Shown piece after piece: positions 26,599 through 35,533 of a stretch of DNA of 38,781 bases (positions are counted from its first letter, which is position 1; each line of letters opens with the position of its first letter). The notes beneath the pieces were generated by a model. The model was not told the origin of the DNA. It saw only the letters and a program-made list of their open reading frames with translations, and ran no database searches. Position numbers and translations under genes: made by a program. This stretch comes from Motilimonas pumila (GTDB taxonomy: Bacteria > Pseudomonadota > Gammaproteobacteria > Enterobacterales > CBDFNC01): contig NZ_QZCH01000031.1 of NCBI RefSeq assembly GCF_003596335.1, forward strand, positions 1-38,781, read 5' to 3'.

Positions 26599-27420
26599 AT
26601 GGAACAGAAAAAAATCGCATTTATTGGCGCCGGCAACATGGCCAGCAGCATTATTGGAGGCCTGATTCAAACGGGTTATGACAAAGCTAACATTATTGCC
26701 AGTGATCCCAGTGACGAAAACCGCGCCAAAATCACCGCCAGCTTTGCCATCAAAACAGAAACCGACAACGCCGCAGCTATCGCTTGGGCTGATGTAGTGG
26801 TTTTAGCCGTAAAGCCGCAAATCATGGCCGCCGTGTGTGAAGATATCGCAGCTCGCTCAGCGCAACTCGAACAAAAACTTTGGGTATCAATTGCCGCAGG
26901 CGTTTCCATCGAACGCTTCCACGGTTTACTTGGCTCGGTGCCCGTTGTGCGCACTATGCCAAATACCCCAGCCCTACTTGGCCAAGGCGCAACGGGTTTG
27001 TTTGCCTCTGAGCAAGTATCAAGCAGCGACAAAACGTTTGCTGGCGAGCTAATGAGCGCTGTGGGCGTGACTACCTGGGTGGAACAAGAAGCGCAAATTA
27101 ACGCGGTTACCGCGGCTTCTGGCAGTGGTCCAGCCTATTTCTTCTTATTTATGGAAGCAATGCAACAGGCTGCCCTTGAGCTAGGGTTAAATGAACAACA
27201 AGCCAGAGCTTTAGTTCAACAAACTGCTCTTGGCAGCGCGCAAATGGTGATCAACAATCCAGACCTAGATTTGGCTACCTTACGTGCTAATGTAACCTCT
27301 AAGGGTGGCACGACCGCAGAAGCCATTCGCACCTTTATGGAACAAGATCTTTCAACAACCGTAAAGCAAGCCATGACGGCGGCTGCAGATCGCGGCGCTG
27401 AAATGGAAAAACTGTTTTAG
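26599..27420 (+). CDS. proC: Pyrroline-5-carboxylate reductase
   Basis: 273 residues if it starts at 26599 (the ATG just before, at 26596, is equally in frame; AGAG is better spaced for the second). It reduces pyrroline-5-carboxylate to proline with NAD(P)H. The dinucleotide-binding motif FIGAGNMASSIIGG is at the N-terminus; VRTMPNTPALLGQGATGL and the C-terminal AVTAASGSGPAYFFLFMEAM and LRANVTSKGGTTAEAI are the ProC signatures. It follows yggS by 18 bases and precedes yggT by 8. Confidence 0.97.
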   Translation: MEQKKIAFIGAGNMASSIIGGLIQTGYDKANIIASDPSDENRAKITASFAIKTETDNAAAIAWADVVVLAVKPQIMAAVCEDIAARSAQLEQKLWVSIAAGVSIERFHGLLGSVPVVRTMPNTPALLGQGATGLFASEQVSSSDKTFAGELMSAVGVTTWVEQEAQINAVTAASGSGPAYFFLFMEAMQQAALELGLNEQQARALVQQTALGSAQMVINNPDLDLATLRANVTSKGGTTAEAIRTFMEQDLSTTVKQAMTAAADRGAEMEKLF

Positions 27421-27428
27421 GAGCAGGT

Positions 27429-27983
27429 ATGAACCCGTTTGATTTTTTAATCAACACCGTTTTTGACCTCTACCTTTCGGTAGTATTACTGCGCTTATGG
27501 CTGCAGCTGGTCAGAGCAGACTTTTACAACCCGTTTTGCCAGTTTGTGGTCAAAGCCACCAACCCGGTACTTAAGCCACTGCGCCGCATCATTCCAGGGT
27601 TTGGCGGCTTTGACGTGGCCAGTTTAGTACTTGCCATTTTAATTGTGATGGGCAAATTACTCTTGCTACAAGCGCTGGGCTTCCTCGGTGCAACCAGTGC
27701 TGGCATGCTGATCTTATTCTCGGTGCTTACCGTTATAAAAAAGGCTGGGTATTTATTATTTTGGGTGCTGATCATTCGCGCTATCTTAAGTTGGGTCAGC
27801 CAAGGTCGCAGCCCAATTGAGTACGTGATGCATCAACTGACAGAGCCATTGATGGCGCCCGTAAGAAGAATGCTGCCAGACATGGGTGGGCTTGATTTAT
27901 CCATCTTGATTATCTTTTTTGGCTTGCAGTTCATCAATTATGGTTTGCTCTGGTTGTTAGGCCCTATTTGGACCTTCATTTAA
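27429..27983 (+). CDS. yggT: YggT family integral membrane protein
   Basis: 184 residues, two copies of the YggT unit. Each has a hydrophobic hairpin and a conserved loop: YNPFCQFVVKATNPVLKPLRRIIPGFGGFD in the first half and PIEYVMHQLTEPLMAPVRRMLPDMGGLD in the second. About four to five membrane segments, inner membrane. The family is linked to osmotic-shock tolerance and, in plants and cyanobacteria, to cytochrome and division functions; the exact role here is unknown. A GGAG box precedes the ATG, and yggU follows with no gap. Confidence 0.93.
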   Translation: MNPFDFLINTVFDLYLSVVLLRLWLQLVRADFYNPFCQFVVKATNPVLKPLRRIIPGFGGFDVASLVLAILIVMGKLLLLQALGFLGATSAGMLILFSVLTVIKKAGYLLFWVLIIRAILSWVSQGRSPIEYVMHQLTEPLMAPVRRMLPDMGGLDLSILIIFFGLQFINYGLLWLLGPIWTFI

Positions 27984-28271
27984 TTGCCTGTGCAAACCCA
28001 AGGCGAAGACTTAGTGCTTCGCCTTTATATCCAGCCTAAAGCCAGCAAAGACCAAGTGATAGGTTTACACGCTGGGGAAATAAAAGTGAGCATTACCGCC
28101 GCGCCCACTGATGGCAAAGCCAATGCCCACCTGATTAAATATTTAAGTAAACGCTTTAACGTAGCCAAACGTCAGGTTATCGTCGAAAAAGGCCAACAAA
28201 GTCGCCATAAACAAGTGCGCATCGTTCAGCCTGCGGCTGTGCCTGACTGGCTGAAAAAGTGGTTTGATTAA
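27984..28271 (+). CDS. yggU: YggU/DUF167 family protein, non-ATG start
   Basis: 95 residues from a TTG that directly abuts the yggT stop codon; a GTG two codons later is the alternative, and no ATG is available. [20 protein letters not shown] and [18 protein letters not shown] are typical of the DUF167 family, as is [14 protein letters not shown]. The function is unknown; the fold is small alpha/beta. Zero spacing suggests translation coupled to yggT. Confidence 0.92.
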   Translation: MPVQTQGEDLVLRLYIQPKASKDQVIGLHAGEIKVSITAAPTDGKANAHLIKYLSKRFNVAKRQVIVEKGQQSRHKQVRIVQPAAVPDWLKKWFD

Positions 28272-28304
28272 CTGAGCAGCGCCCTGCTCACCTAGGAGTC
28301 CGCT

Positions 28305-28739
28305 ATGAAGACCCTCGCTTATCGTTGTTTATTCCTTGCTGCCATTTTGCTGTGCGCGCCGGTTAAGGCCGAACAAAAACAGCAGTTTGCTAATCAAGAA
28401 GTGCATTATGTGGCATTCCCTTCCACCTTTCTAACGCCGGAAATTGCCAAAACTTATCAACTTACTCGCAGCCGTTACAAAGGTGTGATCAATATCAGCG
28501 TATTAGATACGCAACAAGTCGGTAACCCAAGCATCGCCGCCAAGCTTACCGGCAGCGCTAAGAACTTATTAGGCAATCGCGTTGAATTAACTTTTCGCGA
28601 AGTAAAAGAAGGCCCTGCAACATACTACCTTGCCGAAGTGCCTTACCGGAACGAAGAAACCTACAACTTTGACATTCGCATTGAAGCTCAAGGCAAAGCC
28701 AACAAGCTGAAATTTATGCACAAATTCTATGTCGAGTAA
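28305..28739 (+). CDS. Periplasmic DUF4426-type protein
   Basis: 144 residues with a signal peptide (about 1-22, cleaved after VKA) and an AGGAG box seven bases upstream. EVHYVAFPSTFLTPEIAKTY and SRYKGVINISVL are typical of the small DUF4426 family found between yggU and rdgB in many gammaproteobacteria. The mature protein is rich in beta-strand patterns (NRVELTFREV, YNFDIRIEAQG). No function is established. Neighbourhood and my recall of the family agree. Confidence 0.85.
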   Translation: MKTLAYRCLFLAAILLCAPVKAEQKQQFANQEVHYVAFPSTFLTPEIAKTYQLTRSRYKGVINISVLDTQQVGNPSIAAKLTGSAKNLLGNRVELTFREVKEGPATYYLAEVPYRNEETYNFDIRIEAQGKANKLKFMHKFYVE

Positions 28740-28808
28740 CTAATCGTTGCAGCAGCTTGGCAAAGGGCTACACTATAGCCCTTTGAACTAAGACGCTTCG
28801 AGGCAATG

Positions 28809-29414
28809 ATGCAAAAAGTAGTACTCGCCACTGGTAATCAAGGCAAAGTAAATGAACTGGCTCAGTTATTAGAGCAACAAAACCTGACCGTATTAGCACA
28901 AAGTGAATTTAACGTGCCAGAAGTACCAGAGACTGGCACTACATTTATTGAAAACGCCATTATCAAAGCTCGCCACGCCGCAAAAATCACCGGCCTGCCT
29001 GCCATTGCCGACGACTCGGGCTTAGAAGTAGACGCCCTCAATGGTGCACCAGGCATATATTCTTCACGCTACGCTGGGCCAGATGCCAGCGACCAAGACA
29101 ATATTAATAAGCTATTAAAAGCGTTAGACGGCGTGGCCGATGCCTCTCGAAGCGCAAGGTTTCATTGTGTACTGGTGTTAATGCGCCACGCTGACGACCC
29201 GACCCCTGTTATTTGTCATGGCAGCTGGGAAGGCCGAATTACCCAACAAGCCCAAGGTGAAAATGGCTTTGGTTACGATCCGGTTTTCTACGTTGAATCC
29301 GAGCAATGTGTTTCCGCTGAGCTCACTAAAGCTGAAAAAAATGCCATCAGCCACCGTGGTAAAGCACTCGCGTTATTAAGCCAGCAAATCGCTACGAAGC
29401 TAGGGCAAGCTTAA
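28809..29414 (+). CDS. rdgB: dITP/XTP pyrophosphatase
   Basis: 201 residues. It removes non-canonical purine nucleoside triphosphates (dITP, XTP) from the pool. [14 protein letters not shown] at the N-terminus is the substrate/Mg motif; [62 protein letters not shown] and ISHRGKAL complete the family pattern. GAGG lies five bases before the ATG at 28809, which favours it over the ATG at 28806. Its stop codon overlaps the hemW start (TAATG). Confidence 0.97.
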   Translation: MQKVVLATGNQGKVNELAQLLEQQNLTVLAQSEFNVPEVPETGTTFIENAIIKARHAAKITGLPAIADDSGLEVDALNGAPGIYSSRYAGPDASDQDNINKLLKALDGVADASRSARFHCVLVLMRHADDPTPVICHGSWEGRITQQAQGENGFGYDPVFYVESEQCVSAELTKAEKNAISHRGKALALLSQQIATKLGQA

Positions 29415-30565
29415 TGCAACTACCGCCGCTCAGCTTATACGTGCACATTCCTTGGTGCGTTGAAAAGTGCCCCTATTGCGACTTTAATTCTCACGGTTTA
29501 AAGGGTGAAATCCCAGAGCAGGCTTATATTGAGCGTTTGCTGGAAGATTTACGTCAAAATCTCAAATACGTGCAAGGGCGCTCATTACACAGCATTTTTA
29601 TTGGCGGCGGCACGCCTAGCTTGTTATCCGCCAAGGCCATGACGACACTCATTGCCGGAATTAAAGCAAACATTGCCTTTGAGCCAGAAATAGAAATCAC
29701 CATGGAAGCAAACCCAGGCACAGTTGAAGCAGCCAGGTTTGCAGGCTATATCCAAGCGGGCATTAACCGCATTTCTATTGGCGTGCAAAGCTTTCAGCAA
29801 CCAAAACTCAACTTACTGGGCCGCATTCACGGTGAAGATGAAGCCATTAACGCAGCCAAACTAGCCAAAGGCCATCAAAGGGCGGGCTCAGGCCTCAATA
29901 GTTTTAACCTGGATCTAATGCATGGCTTACCGCAACAAGGCTTAGGTGACGCCTTGTTTGATTTAACCACCGCCATTGATTTAGCACCGCCGCATCTGTC
30001 TTGGTACCAGCTCACCATAGAAGCCAATACCCAGTTTGCTTCACGCCCACCGACACTGCCAGATGAGGACGTATTGTGGGATATTTACCAGCAAGGCCAC
30101 CAGCAACTTTTGGCTGCTGGTTATCAGCATTATGAAGTATCTGGATACGCTCAACCCGGCTTTCAGTGCAAACATAATTTAAACTACTGGCGCTTTGGCG
30201 ATTACCTCGGCATAGGCTGTGGCGCCCACGGCAAAATCACCGTGGCCAATGAGCAAAAGGTGATCCGTACTACCAAAATCAAGCATCCTAGAGGCTATCT
30301 TGATGTCAACAAAGAGTTGTTAGATCGTCAGTGGCAAGTGGCAGAGGATGAACTGCCGTTTGAATATATGATGAACCGATTAAGGCTCATTGAAGCGTTT
30401 CCAAAAGCAGAGTATAGCGAGCTAACCGGGCAAAGCGATGAAACAATTGCAGAGGCAATAGATCAAGCTATCAGCAAAGGTTTGTTGCTGGACTTAGGCG
30501 AAAAGTGGCAAGTCAGTCCGCTAGGTCAGCGCTATTTAAACGAGTTACTGGACTTATTTGTTTAA
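29414..30565 (+). CDS. hemW: Radical SAM heme chaperone HemW
   Basis: 383 residues. WCVEKCPYCDFNSHG gives the [4Fe-4S] ligands Cys15, Cys19 and Cys22 in the CX3CX2C spacing of the HemN/HemW group. IFIGGGTPSLL, TMEANPG, ISIGVQSF and FNLDLMHGLPQQ are typical of the barrel. The C-terminal HemW domain (LGIGCGAHG and FEYMMNRLRL) is present. HemW binds heme and is thought to insert it into respiratory enzymes; it is not the coproporphyrinogen oxidase HemN. It overlaps rdgB by one base and ends at a strong terminator. Confidence 0.95.
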   Translation: MQLPPLSLYVHIPWCVEKCPYCDFNSHGLKGEIPEQAYIERLLEDLRQNLKYVQGRSLHSIFIGGGTPSLLSAKAMTTLIAGIKANIAFEPEIEITMEANPGTVEAARFAGYIQAGINRISIGVQSFQQPKLNLLGRIHGEDEAINAAKLAKGHQRAGSGLNSFNLDLMHGLPQQGLGDALFDLTTAIDLAPPHLSWYQLTIEANTQFASRPPTLPDEDVLWDIYQQGHQQLLAAGYQHYEVSGYAQPGFQCKHNLNYWRFGDYLGIGCGAHGKITVANEQKVIRTTKIKHPRGYLDVNKELLDRQWQVAEDELPFEYMMNRLRLIEAFPKAEYSELTGQSDETIAEAIDQAISKGLLLDLGEKWQVSPLGQRYLNELLDLFV

Positions 30566-30591
30566 GCTCAATGTTATTTATTTTGAGCAAT

Positions 30592-30617
30592 AAAAAGGAG
30601 CCTGCAGGCTCCTTTTT
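30592..30617. terminator. Bidirectional terminator between hemW and btuB
   Basis: A 26-base perfect palindrome, AAAAAGGAGCCTG/CAGGCTCCTTTTT, with T-runs on both strands. It serves hemW (plus) and btuB (minus), which converge here. A weaker stem GCTCAA/TTGAGC lies just before it at 30566-30588. Confidence 0.92.
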
Positions 30618-30645
30618 AGGTTCACAATGCCATTAAAATTAAGCG

Positions 30646-32460
30646 TTAGAACTGGTAAGCCAAGGTACCGTAGAATGCACGCTCGGCGCCGTTATAACCG
30701 GCTTTTGGTTCATAATCTTCATCAAACAGGTTTGCCACTTGACCGCGAATCACGATGCCATTGTTAAAGTAATAGCTAGCAGCAAAATCGACCGTTACAA
30801 AGCCGTCTACTTTCACCGTATTGGCAGCATCGTCGTACGCATCACTTTGGTAGATAGTACTTAGGTCAAATTCAGCTTGTTGCCATTGATAGTTTAAGTT
30901 CCACTTAGCAAGGTGCTCTGAACGGCGTACTAAACGCTTGCCCGTTTCATCATCTTTTGCATCAACATAATCATAAGACAACTCATGGTTAACTGGGCCG
31001 GTAGCAAAAAATGCAGACGTTTCGATGCCTTTGATGTCTGCTTTGTTCACATTCATCGGCACCCACACACCATCACCACGATCTGCCCAAGCAATTAGGT
31101 TATCAATGTCAGAGATGTAACCGCCTACTCTGAAACCAACCAGCTCATAATCACCGGCTAGCGCAAGTTCATAAGAGAATGAATCTTCTGGCTTAAGATC
31201 TGGATTACCTGAGCCTGGCCAGTAAAGGTCATTAAATGTTGGCGCTTTAAATGCCGTTCCTGCTGCTGCAATAAGGTTCAGCTCTTGTGTTAACTGATAA
31301 CCTAAAGCGAGCTGCCAAGTGGCTTCATTGCCGTAACTTTCATTATCATCAACGCGTACACTGGCTTCCGTTGTAAACGCATTTACTCGGTAGTCTGCAT
31401 TGACATAAACCGCTTTGTTATCGCGTTTCGTTTTATCGTATTGTGAGCTTTCGTTATCTACTTTATCTTCAAACCATTCTAGGCCACCCGTCAAAGCAAA
31501 ACCATTGGTGACTTCGCCACTTACCAACCAGTTTGCTAGGGTACGCTTAGTGGTTATTTGGTTATGACTGCTATCTGAGTAATCGTCACCTTGATCGCGA
31601 TTGGTTGCGAGCGTGAGTTCGGAGAAAATAGCGTCATTATCAAACGTTAGCTTACCGGCAATATTGTAAAGCTCTTTTTCGGTATAAGTACCGGTTGACC
31701 AAGCGCTGTCATAATCTGACTCGCCCTTTTGCCAATAGCCTTGCACTTTGGCACTCAGTTCAGGCGTGAAGTGCTTGCCCATTTCCGCAACGATGTTGGT
31801 ATTTTTGAAACCGTCTTTATCAGCTTGATCGCTTTGGTCCCAAGAGCCATCATCTCCTTCAGGCTTTTTAAATGCTGAGTAGCCATCTGCTTTTTCATGG
31901 CGAGCAGCAAGTTTAACCCAGGCACTGCCGTCAATTTCCGCAGCAACTGCAGCGTCAACATTTTGGTAATCGTGTGAGCCGGCTCCAACGGCAACTTTAC
32001 CGCCTTCTTCACCTTGATAGCTAGTGATAACATTTATCACACCGCCCACAGCGTCTGAGCCATATACTGAAGCACGAGGGCCGCGAATAAACTCAATGCG
32101 CTCTATTCCCGTTAATGGAATTTGGCTAAAGTCAGCACTGCCTAATGTTGCGCTGCCAATTCGTACGCCATCAATCAATACAAGAATATGGCGACTTGAA
32201 GCACCGCGCACATAAATCTCTGTGACTTGACCATAGCCGCCTTGGTTAACTTGTACACCCGGTAGGCGCTTTAGTACGTCGGCGATAGATTTGGCTTGAA
32301 TGGATTCAATTTCGGCTTTATCAACAACAGCAACAGGTGCAAGGGTATTTTGAATGGGTTGAGCGACTCGGCTGGCGGTAACTACAACTGTATCTTGTGC
32401 AAATACATTAGCTGACAAGCACAACGGCGCGATCGCCATTGCTAAAATGGTTTTTTTCAT
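30646..32460 (-). CDS. btuB: TonB-dependent vitamin B12 receptor
   Basis: 604 residues. Signal peptide 1-21 (cut after VFA), then the TonB box DTVVVTA (23-29), a plug domain (SIADVLKRLPGVQV, EIYVRGASSRHILVLIDGVRIG and IEFIRGPRASVYGSDAVGGVINVIT) and a beta-barrel that ends in the outer-membrane signature phenylalanine (YGTLAYQF). Size and the plug match BtuB. The B12 riboswitch directly upstream supports cobalamin as the substrate. It is alone in its unit: no btuFCD genes are adjacent. Translation start ATG at 32460; the ribosome binding site (AAGAG) is weak, as expected for riboswitch-controlled translation. Confidence 0.93.
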   Translation of the reverse strand: MKKTILAMAIAPLCLSANVFAQDTVVVTASRVAQPIQNTLAPVAVVDKAEIESIQAKSIADVLKRLPGVQVNQGGYGQVTEIYVRGASSRHILVLIDGVRIGSATLGSADFSQIPLTGIERIEFIRGPRASVYGSDAVGGVINVITSYQGEEGGKVAVGAGSHDYQNVDAAVAAEIDGSAWVKLAARHEKADGYSAFKKPEGDDGSWDQSDQADKDGFKNTNIVAEMGKHFTPELSAKVQGYWQKGESDYDSAWSTGTYTEKELYNIAGKLTFDNDAIFSELTLATNRDQGDDYSDSSHNQITTKRTLANWLVSGEVTNGFALTGGLEWFEDKVDNESSQYDKTKRDNKAVYVNADYRVNAFTTEASVRVDDNESYGNEATWQLALGYQLTQELNLIAAAGTAFKAPTFNDLYWPGSGNPDLKPEDSFSYELALAGDYELVGFRVGGYISDIDNLIAWADRGDGVWVPMNVNKADIKGIETSAFFATGPVNHELSYDYVDAKDDETGKRLVRRSEHLAKWNLNYQWQQAEFDLSTIYQSDAYDDAANTVKVDGFVTVDFAASYYFNNGIVIRGQVANLFDEDYEPKAGYNGAERAFYGTLAYQF

Positions 32461-32511
32461 GATTTACTCTTAAATTCGCGTATCTATCCGTGAGCGTTTT
32501 CGCCCATCCCT

Positions 32512-32710
32512 ACTGGCAGGTATTCGGACTTAAGAGCTTGGCAGAGCTGCCACCTAAAGCACGACTTCCCACTTGAAACGCGGCTATCTCAAGCCGGTTA
32601 GTTTAAGCAGTGTCTGGTTTCATCCGTGTGCTGTCGTTCTCTAATACCGCTGCGCGTCAGTCAGGGATTTTCACCCTGTTCCCTTTCCTAAAAAGCTTAG
32701 GTTGACCAGT
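32512..32710 (-). promoter_or_regulatory. Cobalamin (adenosylcobalamin-type) riboswitch
   Basis: Read on the minus strand, the core GGGAACAGGGTGAAAATCCC is followed by CTGACTGACGCGCAGCGG, the conserved centre of B12 riboswitches. Near the 3' end AGTCCGAATACCTGCC (32515-32530) is a near-perfect B12 box. ACTGG and CCAGT at the two ends can form helix P1. The aptamer ends 51 bases before the btuB start codon, which leaves room for a short translational control region; no terminator hairpin is visible in it. Confidence 0.93.
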
Positions 32711-32801
32711 TCGCGGCATACTAATGATAGCGGCAGTGAAAGTCTAGTAGAGATCACATTTTTTACATCCCGCACGATTGCAACAACAAAATTGTAACCA
32801 T

Positions 32802-32830
32802 AAAAAAAGCACCGCTAATGCGGTGCTTTT
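32802..32830 (-). terminator. Terminator of the chitinase gene
   Basis: AAAAGCACCGC/GCGGTGCTTTT (32805-32815 and 32820-32830), four-base loop. On the minus strand it is followed by a seven-T run. It lies 24 bases past the chitinase stop codon. The remaining gap to the riboswitch (32711-32801) should hold the btuB promoter. Confidence 0.9.
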
Positions 32831-32854
32831 AGTCATTTCAATAAGGCCTAGACT

Positions 32855-34948
32855 TTATTGGCCTTTTGGAATGATAACGCCATTTTCATCAACGGCTTGA
32901 ACGTTAAAGTGTTTTTCAACACATTGCTCATAATCGCCTTCAAACAGAGCATTATAAGCTGTTTGGTAACCAACAGGTTTACACTCAAACGACTTATCGC
33001 CTGGGCGGCTACCATTGTAACCCCAATCTTTATCCCAGTTTAATAACAAGGCACCGGCACCATCAGTGGCAAACGCTTTCATATTGGCACAGCTTAGCGG
33101 CTCACCTGTAATATCAAGGTTTAATTCCTCAGCAAAGATCTTGTAGTACTTGATCCGGTTAGCTGCGCGGTAATCTTCTGCGCCGCCTTTACCACATTCG
33201 TAAGCACCGTTAATGATCTGGATGGTTGCACCTAAACCTGGTAACAAGTTAGCGGCTTTATCAGCAGCATTTGGCTGCCAAGTGCCGTCGATAACATGTA
33301 ACATGCTAGGTTTAGGAGGCTGAGGAGTTACAAAGAAGAACACCGCAGACGCTAAGTTTAACCAAGTATCAGCAACCAACTCTGGCTTCTCAAGCAAGAC
33401 GTTGATATCACCAAACATCGCTTGTGAGAACTGACCATAGTTGTAGTTCCAGCTTAACTGCTTAGCACCACGACCGAAGTAGCTCTTACCTGGCGCACAA
33501 GGCCATTTCTCACCTTGCCAGCTGCCACATGCGCTGTAAGTACCGTCAACCACGTCTTCTGACTTGTACATTTCACGCAGGTAGTACAAACCTTGGCGCC
33601 ATAACTCTACGCCTTTGCTTTGTACCCAGTTTGGCGCATTGGCACCCGTTTCTTGGCCGAAATGCGCAAACATAGTGGCAATAGAACGTTTACAAATGGC
33701 TTCCGAATCACGACCATCTGTGTAGGTTTGACAAAACGCAGGGAACTTAGCCACAGCTTGTAAGAAACGCTTGTAAGTGTATGCTTCGTTTCTCAATGGG
33801 AAGAAGTAATCCCACTGCTGCTCTGACAAGATACCTTCAACGCGAAGTACGTTTTCAGGGTTCATCGCATTGTTTGGCGCAGTTGCTTCAACAATAGCGT
33901 TATCGCGAGTTGAAATATCAAACTTCACTTGTCTGAATAATGGCGAGTCTGTTTTGTAGTACTCAACCGCAGAGAGCTCAGCGCGAGGGATGGTGTAACC
34001 TGTGCCAGCATTGTCAGGCAAAATGGTTAACTCACCAGGCTTCTCAGGCGGTAAAGTTGGCTCTACTGATGGCGCAACACTTGGCTCAAGCGTTGGTAAT
34101 ACAGTAGGTTCAACTGTTGGCGCGACTGTAGGCTCAACCGTTGGCGGTAACGGCGTTGGCTCCACGGTAGGATCAATCGTTGGCTTCGCTGTCGGAGCAA
34201 CCGTAGGGGTAACGGTTGGAGCGGTAGTTGGTGCAGCTGTCGGTGCTACGCCACCACTACAAGTTACAGGAGTCCAGAACCAGCTGCCAGCTTTTGGCGC
34301 TTCCCAGATACCAGGGTTATTGCGCGCTTCAAAACACTCACCTTGATAAATCACGCGATCGCCGTTGCTTACGCGTGAGCTGCCCGCAACCCAAACGACT
34401 TCATTGCCGGTTACTGGCGCATCAGTTGGCGTCGGTGGCGTTTGCGTTGGTGCAGCAGTTGGCACTGTTGGCTTATCTGTCACTGGTGCATTAGTTGGAG
34501 CAGGAGTATTACCACAGCTTACTTCGTCCCAAAACCAACCAGAGCCAGTTGGAGAAGACCAAGAGCCCGGGTTGTTTTTAGCAACGAAACACTTGCCTTG
34601 ATATTCAACCATGTCACCATTGCTGACTTTAGTTTTACCCGGTACCCAAGGGGTTGCGGTGCCTGTTTGAGGAGGCTCAACAGGACCTGGAGATTGAGTC
34701 GGTGCAGGAGGAAGGGTGCCAGAGCCGCCAGAACATTCTGCGCTTTTCCAGAACCATGATGCCGAGCTAGGTGTTTCCCAGCTGCCTGGGTTATTTTGTG
34801 CTTCAAAACAGCTGCCTTGAAAGCTAACGATATCGCCGTTTTTAACGCTTGTTTGGCCGCCTTGCCATTCTACTGGTGCAGCAAGGGCCTGCGTACTCGC
34901 AGTTGCCCCTAGCACTAGGCTGGCTAGCAGGGTCATTTTATAGTTCAT
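32855..34948 (-). CDS. Secreted GH19 chitinase with three chitin-binding-like modules
   Basis: 697 residues from the ATG at 34948 (AGGA box upstream, then a signal peptide ending ALA at 23). An in-frame ATG at 35011 would add 21 residues without a signal. Three homologous modules of about 45 residues (about 27-72, 100-145 and 185-230) share NGDxVxYQGxCF, NNPGxW and WFW, each with one Cys pair; they resemble CBM5/12 chitin-binding domains. Pro/Thr-rich linkers join them; the last (about 235-300) is a PTV repeat. Residues about 320-690 are the GH19 catalytic domain: MFAHFGQETGAN with the likely acid Glu433, GLYYLREMYK with a likely second Glu, YFGRGAKQLSWNYNYG and TPQPPKPSM. It cuts beta-1,4 N-acetylglucosamine chains outside the cell. 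Exported by Sec, then probably by a type II system. A small hairpin (35001-35016) lies in the leader. Confidence 0.93.
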   Translation of the reverse strand: MNYKMTLLASLVLGATASTQALAAPVEWQGGQTSVKNGDIVSFQGSCFEAQNNPGSWETPSSASWFWKSAECSGGSGTLPPAPTQSPGPVEPPQTGTATPWVPGKTKVSNGDMVEYQGKCFVAKNNPGSWSSPTGSGWFWDEVSCGNTPAPTNAPVTDKPTVPTAAPTQTPPTPTDAPVTGNEVVWVAGSSRVSNGDRVIYQGECFEARNNPGIWEAPKAGSWFWTPVTCSGGVAPTAAPTTAPTVTPTVAPTAKPTIDPTVEPTPLPPTVEPTVAPTVEPTVLPTLEPSVAPSVEPTLPPEKPGELTILPDNAGTGYTIPRAELSAVEYYKTDSPLFRQVKFDISTRDNAIVEATAPNNAMNPENVLRVEGILSEQQWDYFFPLRNEAYTYKRFLQAVAKFPAFCQTYTDGRDSEAICKRSIATMFAHFGQETGANAPNWVQSKGVELWRQGLYYLREMYKSEDVVDGTYSACGSWQGEKWPCAPGKSYFGRGAKQLSWNYNYGQFSQAMFGDINVLLEKPELVADTWLNLASAVFFFVTPQPPKPSMLHVIDGTWQPNAADKAANLLPGLGATIQIINGAYECGKGGAEDYRAANRIKYYKIFAEELNLDITGEPLSCANMKAFATDGAGALLLNWDKDWGYNGSRPGDKSFECKPVGYQTAYNALFEGDYEQCVEKHFNVQAVDENGVIIPKGQ

Positions 34949-35000
34949 TTTCTCATCCTTGAAAATTACCAAATTGTGATTGTCACTGCCAGTAAGAAAA

Positions 35001-35016
35001 AGGCGTGACACCGCCT
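35001..35016 (-). promoter_or_regulatory. Terminator-like hairpin in the chitinase leader
   Basis: Read on the minus strand, AGGCG/CGCCT with a 6-base loop is followed by TTTTTC, 50 bases before the start codon. The stem is short. It may be a weak attenuator or chance. Confidence 0.3.
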
Positions 35017-35185
35017 ATAATAATCATATTTTTATAAAAAAAATATTGATTTAAAACAGTTTCAGTCGCAGGTGTGAGTAGAATCAGTCCAATAGATGAT
35101 TAAATGAAAAAGAAAAGCTGAAAAATGATTCAAATATTCGTAAAGTTATAGCAGTAAACAAATCACTACTTACAAGGAGTCCAGC

Positions 35186-35527
35186 ATGCTGGAATATGTT
35201 GCTTTAGGGTTGCTGTTTTTTGTCGGCTTCACCTTCTTCTACGGCGTTATCGCCATTCATGATATTCCCTATGAAATTTCGGTTCACCGCAAACACCCCC
35301 ACCAAGACGCCATCCATGTTGCGGGCTGGGTCAGCTTATTTACGCTGCATGTAATTTGGCCATTTTTATGGATTTGGGCCACCTTGTATCGTGAAGACCG
35401 CGGTTGGGGGTTTAGCGATGACGGTAACATGGACAAAGTGAGCGAGCTTGAAGGCCAAGTGAAAGCGTTAGACAAAAGGCTGCAACAACTCGAACAAAGC
35501 AACAGCCAACCAGGACAACAAGGATAA
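35186..35527 (+). CDS. DUF3302 inner-membrane protein (YiaW-like)
   Basis: 113 residues with AAGGAG seven bases before the ATG. Two membrane segments (about 4-25 and 47-68) flank a loop with HDIPYEISVHRKHPHQDAIH. The Trp-rich WPFLWIWATLYREDRGWGF follows, and the C-terminal 35 residues are a predicted coiled coil (VSELEGQVKALDKRLQQLEQ). This is the DUF3302 pattern of E. coli YiaW, which is encoded beside the HlyD-like YiaV. The next gene, six bases on, is HlyD-like, so the two-gene unit is conserved. Function unknown. Confidence 0.85.
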   Translation: MLEYVALGLLFFVGFTFFYGVIAIHDIPYEISVHRKHPHQDAIHVAGWVSLFTLHVIWPFLWIWATLYREDRGWGFSDDGNMDKVSELEGQVKALDKRLQQLEQSNSQPGQQG

Positions 35528-35533
35528 GACTCA

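Noticed and set aside
34002..34346. Val/Gly-rich plus-strand frame (114 codons) opposite the chitinase
   Set aside because: It is the antisense of the Pro/Thr linker; its repetitive make-up comes from the linker repeat.
34949..35011. Extended chitinase N-terminus of 21 residues
   Set aside because: The extension would bury the signal peptide; the ATG at 34948 has a proper ribosome binding site.
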